The translations under genes were made by a program, and so were the position numbers. 64,000 nucleotides of DNA. Origin: Agapetus fuscipes. Lineage: Eukaryota; Arthropoda; Insecta; Trichoptera; Glossosomatidae. The notes under the pieces are model-generated. The model did no database searches. It had not been told where the DNA came from and was given only the letters and a program-made list of their open reading frames with translations. This document shows, in pieces, positions 12,448 to 23,084 of the stretch. The stretch's first letter is position 1; each line of letters opens with the position of its first letter. The stretch is from the NCBI GenBank assembly GCA_951799405.1, contig OX637338.1, forward strand, positions 7,812,001 to 7,876,000, read 5' to 3'.

Positions 12448-12566
12448 ACTCTAAAACTTCACGTTACCAAAAATGTACATAAACTTTAACTCCCATTTGA
12501 TGTGCTGCTTAAGTTTACATACATTTTTGTTTTTGTTTAAACGCACAACTTTATACTTGGGGTAAA
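12448..12566. repeat. MITE-H copy
   Basis: Left arm AAAACTTCACGTTACC and right terminus ACTTTATACTTGGGGTAAAG. The centre is diverged. Confidence 0.6.
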
Positions 12567-13069
12567 GCGCGGCCTTCACGCAAGAAGTCTTATTGACAGC
12601 AGCCGCCCGCCGAGGCAAATACGTGATCCGAATTTCTGTATGAACTTTTCAACCAACTGACCGACTAACTCGTCACTAATGGTTCCCTGTCAAAAAATAT
12701 TAAATTTTGACCACTAATTTTAACGTTTTTAATGACGTATTCAAATGTTTTAGCTAGGGTCAAGATATACAAGGTTTTTGTTAAAGGAAAATGTTGTCTC
12801 GATTTGTTCGAAAATTCGTGTTTCGAGTCTTTAAATATTTTGAATAAAAATGTTTTCTAAGAATCGTTCCGTTTCTTTTTCATTATTCAAATTGTGATAC
12901 GCATTTGAAAGCGGGAAAGAAATTATACACACCAATAAAATGCTACAAAAGTCAATTATAAAGAATAAATGGTCACTTCGAGGAAAACATCACAACTCCT
13001 TGATTACAAAAACAGTAATTAAATCAAAGAAAAAAGTCGGAGAAAGCTCAAAAATAGATTTAAGAGAGC

Positions 13070-13330
13070 TCTTACAAAAAATTGTCCATTGTTTTTAAAA
13101 TTATGTTTCTTATAAATGTCCAAAAACGAGTTTTTTTAAATATTTTTTTGTGGTGTCATTTTTTAGGTTGTATTAAAAATTTAACTTTACAATTTAGATT
13201 AAAAAAAACCAATAAACACGCGTAATTTTTTCATAAATGTCACTCTTTTATTAAGATTATAAAGTATAAGAAACATATTTTTAAAAACATCGGACAAATT
13301 TTGGTAAGAGATCAATGCGTCCTCGTAGTC
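13070..13330. repeat. possible diverged relative of MITE-T
   Basis: The segment GTCACTCTTTTATTAAGAT followed by ATAAAGTATAAGAAACAT resembles the MITE-T loop (GTAACTCTTTTGCTAAGACC, then ATAAAGTGTAAGAAAC). Flanking arms are AT-rich and only loosely complementary. The remainder of 12567-14096 is AT-rich with no named feature. Confidence 0.3.
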
Positions 13331-14096
13331 AAAACCCAAGCGCAGAAGAGCCACTGAAAATCAGAGAAACCCACTCGCACTGACTAAAAAGTGTATAAAA
13401 AGGTGATGAAGATCTCATTGTTTTCATTAAAGGTTAATTTAATGCTGCACTACGATAATAAAATATTGTTACAGGTTCTCTATATACGTATTAAGTACTT
13501 GTCTTAGATTTGGCAGGTTTTTTCTTACAACACATTAATTAGACAATCGACTCAGAAATATAAAGCATTTCTATCATTCATTCATCTTGATAATTTGTTA
13601 TAATTACACGTTAAGCACACGATAAGTTCCAGGGCAGTATACAACAAACAGTTATTTCGCAAAGCTCGTATCTCAATCCAAAAGTAGTTCAATGTGAAAC
13701 CGACAACCATATCAATTAAGCAATTTGTTATTAATAATTGTTGTTTTCCTATTCTCCGTAACTACAGGTTGTCATTCCCAAACAAATCAATGTTACCTGA
13801 TATCCCACAACTGATAGCCGATCAATATCAACTGGTCGTGTGTTCGAATTCACAAAATGAAATACCTGCTTTGTTCTTGATGTGTGTGTGTGGTTTTTTT
13901 TTATCGCTCATACATTTTCAACTTGCAATATGGCAAAAATATATAACAACCTTAAAAAATAAATTACGAGTATGTATAAATTAAGCGTGAATATAGTACA
14001 TACGAGTATATTTTTCACGCATGTAGCATAATATGTAAGCGAGACTTAATGTGTATGTGTGTGGGGTAAACCTCAGTAGATCTTCACACATCTATC

Positions 14097-14310
14097 TTTA
14101 ATCTAAGTTGCAAAAAAATATATAAAATGCATTCCCATAAGACACGTATAGTTCGCGCTTACACATGCTGCATGTGGACCTACAACATAAAAGCACAATC
14201 TCAAATGAACAAAAGCACAGCAACTCTTGCCGACCGTCCCTGAAACAGGGGTGACATTGGAAAAGTAAACCATTCTTAACAGTATGGGTAGTCAGCTTCA
14301 TTCCTTACTC
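14097..14310 (-). repeat. repeat-S copy
   Basis: Minus-strand near-complete copy. It has the ATCTAAGTTGC 3' end at the left, TTCGCGCTTACACATGCTGC, 'CCCTGAAACAGGGGTGACATT' and the AGTATGGGTAGTCAGC 5' region. Confidence 0.8.
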
Positions 14311-15322
14311 ACCACTCATTAAAATCTTACAACTTTTAATAATGTTTACTTAAAGATATCTTTTCCATTCTAAAATGTATTGTTTATATTTGGTTTTCGG
14401 CTCATCCCATCCGATGAATGAGGCTGTTGATGTTCATGTCACAGAAACAAAGCAAGATTATATTTTTTAATTATTTCATTTGAAAAACTAATCTCCGATT
14501 TCACTTGCAAAACAAAAATTACATGGGGCTCTTAGTAAATTTGCAAATGAATTTCCGAAATGTTTCACATTTAATTTTCTTTTGTAAGATCATTGTGTAT
14601 TTTCTGCAAGTTTTCTAGTTTCTATTTGCATTTTAGACGAAGCACATAATTTTTTATTTTTTTTGTAAAAGCACGCTAATGCGTGTTGATACTTTTAAAT
14701 ACAAAAAGCTTCTTTCATTACCTTAACCTTCTTTTCTTCATATAACGCCATGTTTCAAGTTAAAAGTCATGAAATGATAATAAAGTAATATGGAATCACA
14801 ATATAAGTAAACATTAATTATCTACAAAATAATTTGATAGAAATCAAAGCGATTTTTACTCATTGAACAGTTTAAAATGAAAATCATGGCAAACTTTTGT
14901 TCATTGATATTTTACATTATTGTGATCACGATTTTCATGTTTTAATTTTATCTTTATCTGAAAAATTATTTAAAAAAACATACACAATGGCAAATAACTG
15001 TATTGTAATATAATTTTGAATTTGATTATAGCTCCCGCTGGGATAATGAACTGAGAACAGTTCAAGAATAAATTAATCCATAAGGTGGTGAGTTCACTTT
15101 ACATTACAATTGAAATAGCAATCACAACTATTTTTAATATCCCTCAGAGGCTATTTGACTTTCGAGGTTAAATTCTTTCACTAATTGTGATTTCCTTTGT
15201 ATCTGTGTTTACATGTAAATAATGGTCAACATCACACGAACCAATATAAAATGACAGTAAGAAATGAAAACATTTGATATTTTATTTTCAAGAAATTTCC
15301 CACATAATATGCAACTGTAATG
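14311..15322. other. AT-rich DNA without recognised features
   Basis: Strongly AT-rich with many homopolymers. No frame or repeat is worth naming. Confidence 0.4.
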
Positions 15323-15543
15323 CAGCTAAACTACGCATATAGGGTAACTTCATGCCTATATATTTGGTGGAAAGTGGAAAGTTTGGTGGGGCTGGTACTC
15401 ATTTCTTGAATGAGTACTGTGAAGGCTTAAAAAACCTTGTCGGTAAACTCAAAACGAGAAATGGTTTCAGACACCCTCGGTTAGATTCGAACCCAAGCTC
15501 TCGGTATGGAATGCAATCACTCTACCAACTGAGCTATCGACCG
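15323..15543 (-). repeat. SINE-Q copy, internally deleted
   Basis: Minus-strand copy. The tRNA head is good (read on minus: CGGTCGATAGCTCAGTTGG, B box GGTTCGAATCTAA). The middle is shortened. The left end shares ATTTGGTGGAAAGTGG with 1602-1900. Confidence 0.75.
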
Positions 15544-15610
15544 TATGGTATGAGTGGGATGAATGAAAATGAAAATTGTAAGGACTTCCAAGCGCTTAAA
15601 GGAAAAGAAC

Positions 15611-15872
15611 ATCTAATCTAATCTAATCTAAAGTAAGTTGCAAAGATACGTAACATTAGAGATTCCCATTATATGCATTTTCACAAGCAAACACGTATAA
15701 GTTCGCGCTTGTACATCCGCATGTGAATCTACAACATAAAAACCCAAATCTTAAATGAACATACACCCTGCAACTCTTGCCGACCTTCCCTGAAACAGGG
15801 GTGGCATTGGCAAAGTGAACCATTCTCTACAGCATGGGTGGTCAGCCGCATAACAACTCATAAGTCAAGGAG
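15611..15872 (-). repeat. repeat-S copy with tandem tail
   Basis: Minus-strand copy whose 3' tail is a clear run of ATCTA/ATCTAATCTA units at 15611-15630. The body keeps CCCTGAAACAGGGGTGGCAT and the 5' end TCCTTGACTTATGAGTTG. Confidence 0.8.
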
Positions 15873-16256
15873 CATAATCATTTTTATCCACAAAAGGTTT
15901 TAATTTTGTTTTAAATCATTTTTTCCACAAAAAATAACGTTCAAGACTGGTTTTTGGTTTAACGAATCTAATGAATAAGGCGGAATGCGTTTTGTTAAAT
16001 GCGAAATAACTTGAATGGTGTTCATAAACAGATAAGAAGATAATAATTTTATCCCGTGTAGAACACGCCAGAGACAGCTCTTTAATATCTTCCGGTAACA
16101 CTGCCTCAGATAATCTCACATTCCCGGACTAAGTATCTGGATTTGTTAAAAGCCTGTAAAGAATATAAATTATCTTCAGCCAGTGAGTTACACTAATAGC
16201 TACAATACAACGTTAAAGTGGAAAATCAAGTCACGTAGCATTTCAGTGCAACAAAC

Positions 16257-16388
16257 ATCTAAACGCGTTTACCCAAAAATATACATAAACTAGAGCAGCA
16301 CCTCTAGTGAAGGTTGCAATTTAAATACATATTTTGTAAGATCTGTGGATGAGTTTAAGCTTATAGTTGTATACTTGGAGTACAGGTC
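16257..16388. repeat. MITE-H copy
   Basis: Centre GCAGCACCTCTAGTGAAGG and right terminus TTGTATACTTGGAGTACAGG. Confidence 0.65.
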
Positions 16389-16570
16389 CCGAGATGCGTG
16401 CAATAATTAGTTTTACAATCTGGTACTCGTTTTACAATGATAGAAATTCCCCTTGCGAGGAAAACGCATTATACAATAGTGGCTGGGAGCAATAAAATAA
16501 TTCATGCGGGCTGAATGCATATCGGCCGAACGGTAAGCAGGTTACTTCTTATTTATAGTCTTAAGATCCA

Positions 16571-16692
16571 GTACTTCACCTCTGCGTTTAAACTCAACCA
16601 AAAAATAGCTAAACCTAAAACGCAGAGTAGAGGCGCACTTTTGGTTTTGATATATTTTTGGGGTTGAGTTGAAATGTAAGTCGGGGTACTGA
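16571..16692. repeat. MITE-H copy
   Basis: Left arm GCGTTTAAACTCAACC, centre AAAACGCAGAGTAGAGGCGC, right arm GGTTGAGTTGAAATG ending at GGGGTACTG. It lies only 180 bp from the previous copy. Confidence 0.65.
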
Positions 16693-16909
16693 GCGAGCAG
16701 CCCCGCTGGGCAGAATGAGATCACGCCCGAGTAAGAAGATCTTTACGGTCTACACCTAATCAGCTCGAACACTTTACGGCTTCGGAAATAACCAAACTTG
16801 CCATTATTTGAGAGCAACGTGAGTCGGGACAACTTGATGTTACATGGTTATATGGGTGTCTCTTGTCCCGACAGGATTCTTCTTATGGCATCTCGTAGGT
16901 AGATTTTGA

Positions 16910-17157
16910 TAGATTTGGGAATAAGAGGAATGCAATTCACCAACCTATTTTGCCTTGCCTGAAACAGGTACTAATATCATCAATTAAAAATTCATTATTG
17001 TACATTTTAATGAATTATTCATTAAAAATTACCCAATGACATATTTTAAGCAAAAACAAAATTATGGTTAATGACCAAAGCGGGGATCGAACTAGCATAA
17101 TTCTATTCCAAATATGATAGAAAGATCAGCCACTTGATCCCTCGGCCATAACATTGA
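16910..17157 (-). repeat. SINE-R copy
   Basis: Minus-strand tRNA-derived SINE. The head read on minus is ATGTTATGGCCGAGGGATCA, with B box AGTTCGATCCCCGC. The middle is an AT palindrome (TTAATGAATTATTCATTAA). The 3' end carries the block read on plus as AATGCAATTCACCAACCTAT. Confidence 0.75.
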
Positions 17158-17218
17158 TATTTCCTTATTCTTGCCTTCGATCTTTCTATCTGTGATACAT
17201 ATGAATAAGTAACCAGTA

Positions 17219-17454
17219 CCCTTAGTACGAGTTGCAAAACTTAAGTAATGTAAAGTTTACGGCAATTATTAAAGAGTGATTTCCCCCAAAATCAGCCGTT
17301 TTTTGTTTGTTTGAACTTGATTTTCTTCATCACTGTAACTCTTTTGCTAAGACCATAAAGTGTAAGAAACAAAAACGGCAGATTTTGGGAGAAATCACTC
17401 TTTAATATTTTCCGTAAACTTTGCTTTATCAAGTTTTGCAACTCGTACTTAGGG
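17219..17454. mobile_element. MITE-T, 236 bp, flanked by TA
   Basis: Bounded by TA on both sides. The termini are inverted repeats starting CCCTTAGTACGAGTTGCAAA (the right one differs by one base). The inverted repeats extend about 90 bp each, through AAAGAGTGATTTC and CAAAATC.GCCG. A loop separates them (TTCTTCATCACTGTAACTC). It has no coding capacity. TA target duplication and CCC termini suggest Tc1/mariner-type mobilisation, which is inference. Confidence 0.8.
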
Positions 17455-18137
17455 TAAAGGTTGTTTTAAAGTATTGACGAGAATGTACCGTCAAATAATA
17501 ACAACATGTAAAACAACAGGAAATAATAATAAATATTACTTTCTAACTTTGGTTTGACATATGAAAAGTGACAAGTCATTTTACACATTTAAGGAAAGAA
17601 AAGAAAGCTTAGTATTGTTTTTAACAATACCTAGTAGGGAGTTGTGTAGGTACCTGAGTGTTTGTTTAAACTCTAAAAGAATTGACGGACGACATAAAAT
17701 GCGTTGGTTTGATCGATTTATTATTTTTTGGTTAAAGTCTCCTTATTTGTAATGAGAAAGTGGCTCTTTTAATTTTGAGCATAAGAAAGTATCTTCTTGA
17801 CAGAATATGTCAGCAGAACGCCCAGGACTAACACCTACAAACAGTTGTTTAACTTTGAAAAAATAAAACCAATGGGTCAACCTTCTACATCGAGTACTTT
17901 AGGTTTATTGTAGTGATATAATAGAATCGGCACAAAATTTGAATTTTAATTTTTTCTTGGTGGACAAACATCACAAGTTTGTGACTAGAGTTCTTAGCAA
18001 CAAATTACAAAATATTCGTTAGCCTTTGCCCTAGCAACTCGGCCGTGCGATGTCACAAATTTGTCTAAATCAATAAATGTAATATTCTCTAATGGACTCG
18101 GAACACATTATATTGACAACAAAATTGTAGCGTTACA
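17455..18137. other. unannotated stretch
   Basis: The block CCTAGCAACTCGGCCGTGCG with ATGTCACAAATTTGTCTA (about 18030-18066) recurs in diverged form near 63563-63606. It may be part of an unnamed repeat. The frame at 17561-17752 is not recognised. Confidence 0.3.
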
Positions 18138-18292
18138 CGGCAAAAGCGGCAATAGCGTTTCACTCTGCCAATGTCACCCCTGTCTCAGGGAAAGACAGCA
18201 AGAGTTGCAGGGTGTATGTCCATTTGAGATTTGGTTTTTATGTTGCAGGCTCACATGCGGCATGTGCAAGCGCGAACTGGTACGTGTCTGGA
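18138..18292 (+). repeat. repeat-S copy, 5' part (split by LINE)
   Basis: Plus-strand 5' two-thirds of repeat-S, down to GCGCGAACTGGTACGTGTCT. The element resumes at 19163 after an inserted LINE. Confidence 0.8.
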
Positions 18293-18309
18293 TATATATA
18301 TATATATAA
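18291..18309. repeat. (TA)n tract at LINE 3' end
   Basis: A 19-base TA run at the 3' terminus of the minus-strand LINE. It is either the LINE tail or a target-derived repeat. Confidence 0.7.
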
Positions 18310-19158
18310 GGATAATTTATTTTAATGTACACATAATTAAAGAGCGCCGTTTTTGTGTGTGTCACACCTCAAGGGCCCTCTCAAATCACGGATAAGATTT
18401 CTTGTAAAGATGTGTCTTTAGTGCTCCTTTAAAGACACCAACAGTCTTTGCCTTCCTCACATTAGGTGGCAGTCTGTTCCACTCCATTGGTCCCGCAAAC
18501 CGGAAAGCACGGTCCCCAAAATTAGTGCGTGTCTGACGGTGTGGCTGAACCAAGTCCACCACGCCATCCCCTGCAGATCTGAGCGTTTGGCGCCTCAAAT
18601 CCCTCTCAACGGGTGTAAACATGTCAGCCAAATATGAAGGAGCTGTACCATTTACAGCCTTATACACCATCAGACAAACACGGTAGACCACCCTCTCCGG
18701 AAAACGAAGCCAATGCAGTTTCCCTAACAATGGAGTAATGCGAGTAAATTTAGACATCCCGAATATGAGTCTTGCCGCTGAATTCAGCACAGACTGAAGA
18801 CGGTTGAACTGCTTTTTCGGCTGAACTATGTACAGCGTTGAGCAATAGTCAACTCGTGACATCACAAAGGCATTCACCAGGGTCTTGACTGCTCCCGACG
18901 GTAAACATCTCCTGATCGCCTTTATCTGGCGAAGTTCAAAAAATGAGGAAGATACAGTCGAGTTCAATTGCTCTCCCATTGTGAGGTTCCGATCCAGTGT
19001 GACTCCTAGAAGTCTGACTGAGTCGGAGGGCTGAATCAGCTCTCCCCCAATGGAGAGTGGTACTCGAGTTGTCAAAAGATGATCACGCCTGGTTGTAGCC
19101 GCCCACATCACTTCTGTCTTACCCATGTTAAGGATTAGGCCATTGCTTGTCATCCATT
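18293..19158 (-). mobile_element. CR1/L2-group LINE, 5'-truncated, nested in repeat-S
   Basis: Minus-strand LINE 3' end of about 865 bp. The coding part is 18386-19158. The 3' UTR (GAGCGCCGTTTTTGTGTGTG on plus) runs to the TA tract. The two halves of a repeat-S copy lie immediately outside, so this insertion is younger than that copy. Any target-site duplication is too short or eroded to call. Confidence 0.8.
18386..19158 (-). pseudogene. LINE reverse transcriptase, C-terminal third
   Basis: An open frame of about 255 residues covering the end of the RT domain and the C-terminal extension of a CR1/L2-group LINE. It starts inside the RT at WMTSNGLILNMGKTEV. Next come SVRLLGVTLD and LSS-like SSSFFELRQIKAIRRCLP, then 'VNAFVMSRVDYC', LQSVLNSAARLIFG, 'LHWLRFPERVVYRVCLMVYK', FGDRAFRFAGPMEWNRLP and a final KKSYP. 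The catalytic YxDD and everything upstream were lost by 5' truncation, so it cannot act, although the remaining frame has no stop. The absence of internal stops suggests a fairly recent insertion. Confidence 0.8.
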
Positions 19159-19162
19159 CACC

Positions 19163-19248
19163 TTATCACATTCAACATATGGTTGTGATAATGCATGTAA
19201 TGTGAATCTCCAATGTAACATATCTTTGCAACTTAGATTAGATTAGAT
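19163..19248 (+). repeat. repeat-S copy, 3' part
   Basis: Continuation of the copy at 18138-18292: AATGCATGTAATGTGAATCT, 'ACATATCTTTGCAACTTAG' and a GATTAGATTAGA tail. Confidence 0.8.
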
Positions 19249-19708
19249 GAGACCACGTATTTTGTTACTTGTTACCATGGCCTACAGTCAAATTAAAGTG
19301 TGATGTTAATCCACTAAGAACATTTTTTTTACTTTGAGGATATTGATAGTGAAGGCATCCTTATAAAACCTTACATGTCTTTTGTAAATTTTGATATGGT
19401 ATCAGAAATAAAATTCTAAATGTAAATTTTGAATTGCATTCTCATTTGAAAACCACACAACACAGTTAAGTTACATAATAAAAATGAAGTAACAATTTCT
19501 TCACAATGCTCAAATCTCAGCCATAATGCTGATCGTGATAAAGTTATAAAGATGCCCATAATACACATTATGGAATTCAAATCAACGTGAAAGATCGTAG
19601 GAAATGTATCGATTTCTAATTTATTACCCCTAACCTGCTAAAACATCGGAGAGGTAAAAACAAAAAAAACAATGCAATAAATCATTAAGTAAGAAAAAAA
19701 CGTTATTC

Positions 19709-19903
19709 CTTGACTTATATGTAGGTTGGTATGAGACTAAACAGTGACCCAACCGTACAGTAAAAAATGGTTCACTTTGCTAATGTCGTCCACGTGTGAA
19801 GGAAGGTCGGAAAAAAACCCAAAAAGGATTTTGTTCACTTAAGATTTAATTTTCATTTTGTAAAAAAACATGCGGCATGTATAAGCGCAAAGAATCACAG
19901 CTG
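19709..19903 (+). repeat. repeat-S copy, diverged
   Basis: The 5' end TCCTTGACTTATATGTAGG is well kept, with GTAAAAAATGGTTCACTTTG and ACATGCGGCATGTATAAGCG. Its 3' end seems to resume at about 20035-20105 (AGAAATGCATAAAAAATATA, CCTTCGCAACTT), separated by about 130 bp of other sequence. Confidence 0.6.
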
Positions 19904-20116
19904 GGTCGAGTCACAACCATCGGGAAGGCCTTCCGCCACAAAAAAATATAGCATTGCATGAGCGTTCTGTGATACGTTTCCCCGGATAGAAGTGTATAAA
20001 CAAAACGGGTATGAGGCTGGGTTTTCGCAATTACGTACTTGTGTCTCCTTGTAGAAATGCATAAAAAATATATGTTAATATATACCTTCGCAACTTCGAC
20101 TACAGACAGATGGGCT

Positions 20117-20175
20117 TCTAGGCTATTATGAGGCTGACCACGTTTCGGTTCACTTTTGCCAATGCACCCTATTTT
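20117..20175 (+). repeat. repeat-S 5' fragment
   Basis: ATTATGAGGCTGACCACG and TTCACTTTTGCCAATGCACC, then sequence identity is lost. Confidence 0.55.
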
Positions 20176-20652
20176 AAAAAAAACAATGCGACAAGGTGGT
20201 GCTCTTATGTTACTTTGGGTTTTTTTATATTGTAATTAATTTATTTTATCTATATTTATTTAATTAATCTAAAATTATTATATATATCATTGAATCTTAG
20301 ATATTATAGTATTCATAATAAAACATAATATAAATCACGATTAATAAGCTTTGTTAATCATGTAAAAAAATCATTTGATTAGACCAATAGTTTCTATACA
20401 TTTACATATTTAAACAATTAATATTTTATTTGAGTCATCGATTTATTTCAATAGATAGCAACTCTGTCCAATAAACCGAGTTCCCACAGTACAAATGTAA
20501 TACAATTTTACGCAATTATTAATTATTACACGTACGTATCGGCACTCTAGATTAAATATTTTTCAATTAAATCCTACAGCAAATTTACGATCTGTGATTT
20601 TAAACGGTCATTGATTTTTTCACCATAGAAAACAGCTTAGATTGTTATAGTG

Positions 20653-20780
20653 GTCTGTACTACAAGTATAAAACTTTATGATTAAACTCAACCATAGCTT
20701 TTTATAAAAATGTATTAATACACGAACAGCGCCTCTATTGAGCGTATATAGCTTCAATACATTTTTCATAATACTGTCCC
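20653..20780. repeat. MITE-H copy
   Basis: CTGTACTACAAGTATAAAAC left terminus, AAACTCAACCATAGC arm and centre CAGCGCCTCTATTGAGCG. Confidence 0.65.
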
Positions 20781-20845
20781 ATTAGTGTCAATATGGCTTA
20801 TGTCTATCAGAGGTAATTTCATATGAACAATATTTGTATGTGTAC

Positions 20846-20999
20846 TGGACCAATGTGTCTTAAGAAAACTGAAAATTGATTTTAAAAATCTTTAAAACAG
20901 CTCTCACATTATCGTGTTTGAATTTTTTTATTATCTAAGATCGTGCAGAATGTGATTCTTAAGACAAATTCATTGAAAGGTCATTTTTGAATCAAATGG
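20846..20999 (+). repeat. dispersed repeat, inverted partner at 29814-29966
   Basis: GTACTGGACCAATGTGTCTT ... TTGAATCAAATGG is the diverged reverse complement of 29814-29966. The shared blocks include GAAAATTGATTTTAAAA and 'TCATTGAAAGGTCATTTTTG'. The family is unknown and it has no coding capacity. Confidence 0.65.
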
Positions 21000-21131
21000 C
21001 AGATAAGCCAAACAAGCAGTGGGGGGCGATACGCTATGTTTGAATTAAATGTAAAGCTTACTACAGTAAAGTAAGAACCTTCTGGAAGCAGGCCAATAGT
21101 ATGAGACATTGTATAAATACTAAATAGTCAA

Positions 21132-21266
21132 CATCTGCGTAAACAAACAAAAATGTATAACAACTAAAACGCTCACTAGAAGTGCTTTTGTATAATCGAT
21201 ATGTTTTTTTATGTTGCGACTTTTACATGATAATTGAGTGTCTACGGAATGTTTCATACTCTTGGT
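21132..21266. repeat. MITE-H copy
   Basis: Centre AACTAAAACGCTCACTAGAAG is well preserved. The arms are diverged, and the right end TTTCATACTCTTGG is recognisable. Confidence 0.6.
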
Positions 21267-21522
21267 TCAGGTTTGCCGCTTGACCGCCACGCCCGATCGA
21301 TGTTCTATGCGTGATTTATAGTAAACTTATTAATTAATTAAAACACATTTCGCACAAGTGTTGCACGTAATGGAAAAGCGCGGGTACTTACGCGCCTATT
21401 CACAATTAATTACCCGGGAAACGAATTTCACTAGTGCAGGGTGAAATATTACCTTTCGGCTGCACAATCAGCACTTATTACAAACAATGAACATATTTCA
21501 ATGATAACCATCAAAATCATAC

Positions 21523-21640
21523 GTCAACGACGTTAGCCATGTTGAAAGCACCGGTTCCCATAGATCACCGAAGTTAAGCAACATTGGGCGTGGTCAGTGC
21601 TTGGATGGGTAACCGCTCAGGTACACCGCGTGTCGTTGGC
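21523..21640 (+). repeat. 5S rRNA-derived segment of SINE-P
   Basis: 118 bp collinear with a whole 5S rRNA. The key blocks are CACCGGTTCCCATAGATCAC, CGAAGTTAAGCAACATTGGG (A-box region), CTTGGATGGGTAACCGC (C-box region) and the closing ACACCGCGTGTCGTTGGC. The terminal stem can still pair (GTCAACGAC with GTCGTTGGC). It is not a functional rRNA gene: it is fused directly to SINE sequence, with no T-run terminator after it. Confidence 0.85.
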
Positions 21641-21962
21641 ATCTTGGACCGGTCCGTAGTCCAGTGGCAACACTTCGGACTCGTAAATGGAAGATTGTGG
21701 ATTCGGATCCCGGCGGAGCACAAAAATATACCATTTATATTTCGAATGTGCTCTTCGCTGGGTTCAAAAATTCATAAACCTTTACCAATGACCGGTCACC
21801 AAAGGTCCATCCAGCCTTACAGCAACTGGGTCTTGCTTGAGTATTGGCGCTTTGTAGCGACGACCAAGCTCGTACACCTCTGCGGCACTACAATAAGTGT
21901 CATAGACCCCTAGAGTCTTTAGAATCTAGGGAGTCTCCCGCACAGGATTTCTTAAAAAAAAA
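21523..21962 (+). mobile_element. SINE-P with 5S rRNA plus tRNA head
   Basis: Full-length chimeric SINE of about 440 bp. Its parts in order are a 5S-rRNA-like segment (21523-21640), a short linker ATCTTGGACC, a tRNA-like segment (about 21651-21720), and a 3' body shared with all SINE-P copies: 'CTGGGTCTTGCTTGAGTATT', TGCGGCACTACAATAAGTG and GGGAGTCTCCCGCACAGGAT. It ends in an A-rich tail at 21953-21968. The linker and order are the same in the copy at 60548, so the chimera was mobilised as a unit. Both pol III promoter types are recognisable. Confidence 0.85.
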
Positions 21963-22071
21963 AAAAAACGTACCTGGAATCTAAGTATAAAATATTGCTT
22001 AAATTCCCTTTTAACGTGTAAATATAAAAAATGTGAGAAACTCTCTAGGTGTGATTTTGTATCTGAGAATT

Positions 22072-22135
22072 GGGTTTTTATGTCCATGTGTTTGCTTGTT
22101 GAATGTATCTAATATATCTTTGCAACTTAGATTAT
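22072..22135 (+). repeat. repeat-S 3' fragment
   Basis: TGGGTTTTTATGTCCATGTG and ATATATCTTTGCAACTTAGA. Confidence 0.6.
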
Positions 22136-22590
22136 TAATTATTGTTATTTACAAATTTGCAACAGATCCTTGAATTGCACATGATTTGGCAAACTCGTAG
22201 ACAAAATTGTGACTTTGCACAAACAGGTTTGCAGAAAACGGGTCAAATAAATATTTTATTATTGGTTGCCAATGACCGCAGTTCCATACAAGTGTGACGT
22301 TCTCCCACTGAGAAAATAATCAAAATTCAAATTTGTTCCAAACTTATTTGGTTTACAAACATGCCACGGATGTTCGAAATTTTATATGTTTGCGGAAAAA
22401 CATCCGAGGGTTTATTTAACTAATTTCCTAATCAATTAATGAAAAAATATTACTTTCTCCCTAGCTACCGTGGAGGGTGTCACACCTTTTTTGTCTATGT
22501 CAAATGTGCGAACCTCATTGATTTAGTTTTGTAAAAGACACCCATACATTTCCCACCTACAGCAAAATAAAGGTATTGTTCCAATGAATG
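22136..22590. other. unannotated AT-rich DNA
   Basis: Nothing recognised. Confidence 0.35.
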
Positions 22591-22855
22591 AAAGCGCTCC
22601 CACATAATGCAAACACCACCAAGCGTCTGTCTCTCAGGCAGGTTGAGCCTTTTCATCACATCTGCCACACTTGATCGGCGATGGATCCCTGAGCTGGAGA
22701 AGTATCTTGACGGCTCCGCGACTTCCTTTGTGATGAAGCGCCGGGAGACCATGAGTTGCAGGATCATGGAGGAGCGGAGGTGGCAGCCGATTGTCCGGCC
22801 CACGCGGCGCCCAAGCATCCAACTCGTATCGATTCCAGTTTCGTTCCACCTGCTA
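22591..22855. other. GC-richer patch, possibly decayed coding sequence
   Basis: A sharply bounded block with higher GC and frequent CpG, in which both strands have overlapping open frames (plus 22607-22966, minus 22495-22818 and 22634-22849). I recognise no domain in any of them. It could be an old transposon or retrocopied exon. It is followed by a (GT)n-like run and then AT-rich DNA. Confidence 0.3.
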
Positions 22856-23084
22856 AGGCATCACAGAATATCGCTGAGTAAGCATATTAATTGGAATTTA
22901 ATCATAAAACACTATTGTTCTGCATTTTGTGTGTGTGTGTTTTTTTTTGTAATAAAAGGTGTATGATATGCTACAAAAGATGATATTTTAAAGTGAAGAA
23001 ATATTAAGTTGATGAAGTATGTGTATTTAAAAAAAATATCAATTTCCTTACATAAAGTAAACGCATATATGTATAATCAATCAA

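Noticed and set aside
16812..16872. Short inverted repeat GTCGGGACAA/TTGTCCCGAC
   Set aside because: The arms are only 10 bp; this can occur by chance in this much sequence, and no other feature supports it.
21523..21640. A genuine 5S rRNA gene
   Set aside because: It is joined directly to a tRNA-like segment and SINE body, lacks a T-run terminator, and recurs in the same chimeric form at 60548.
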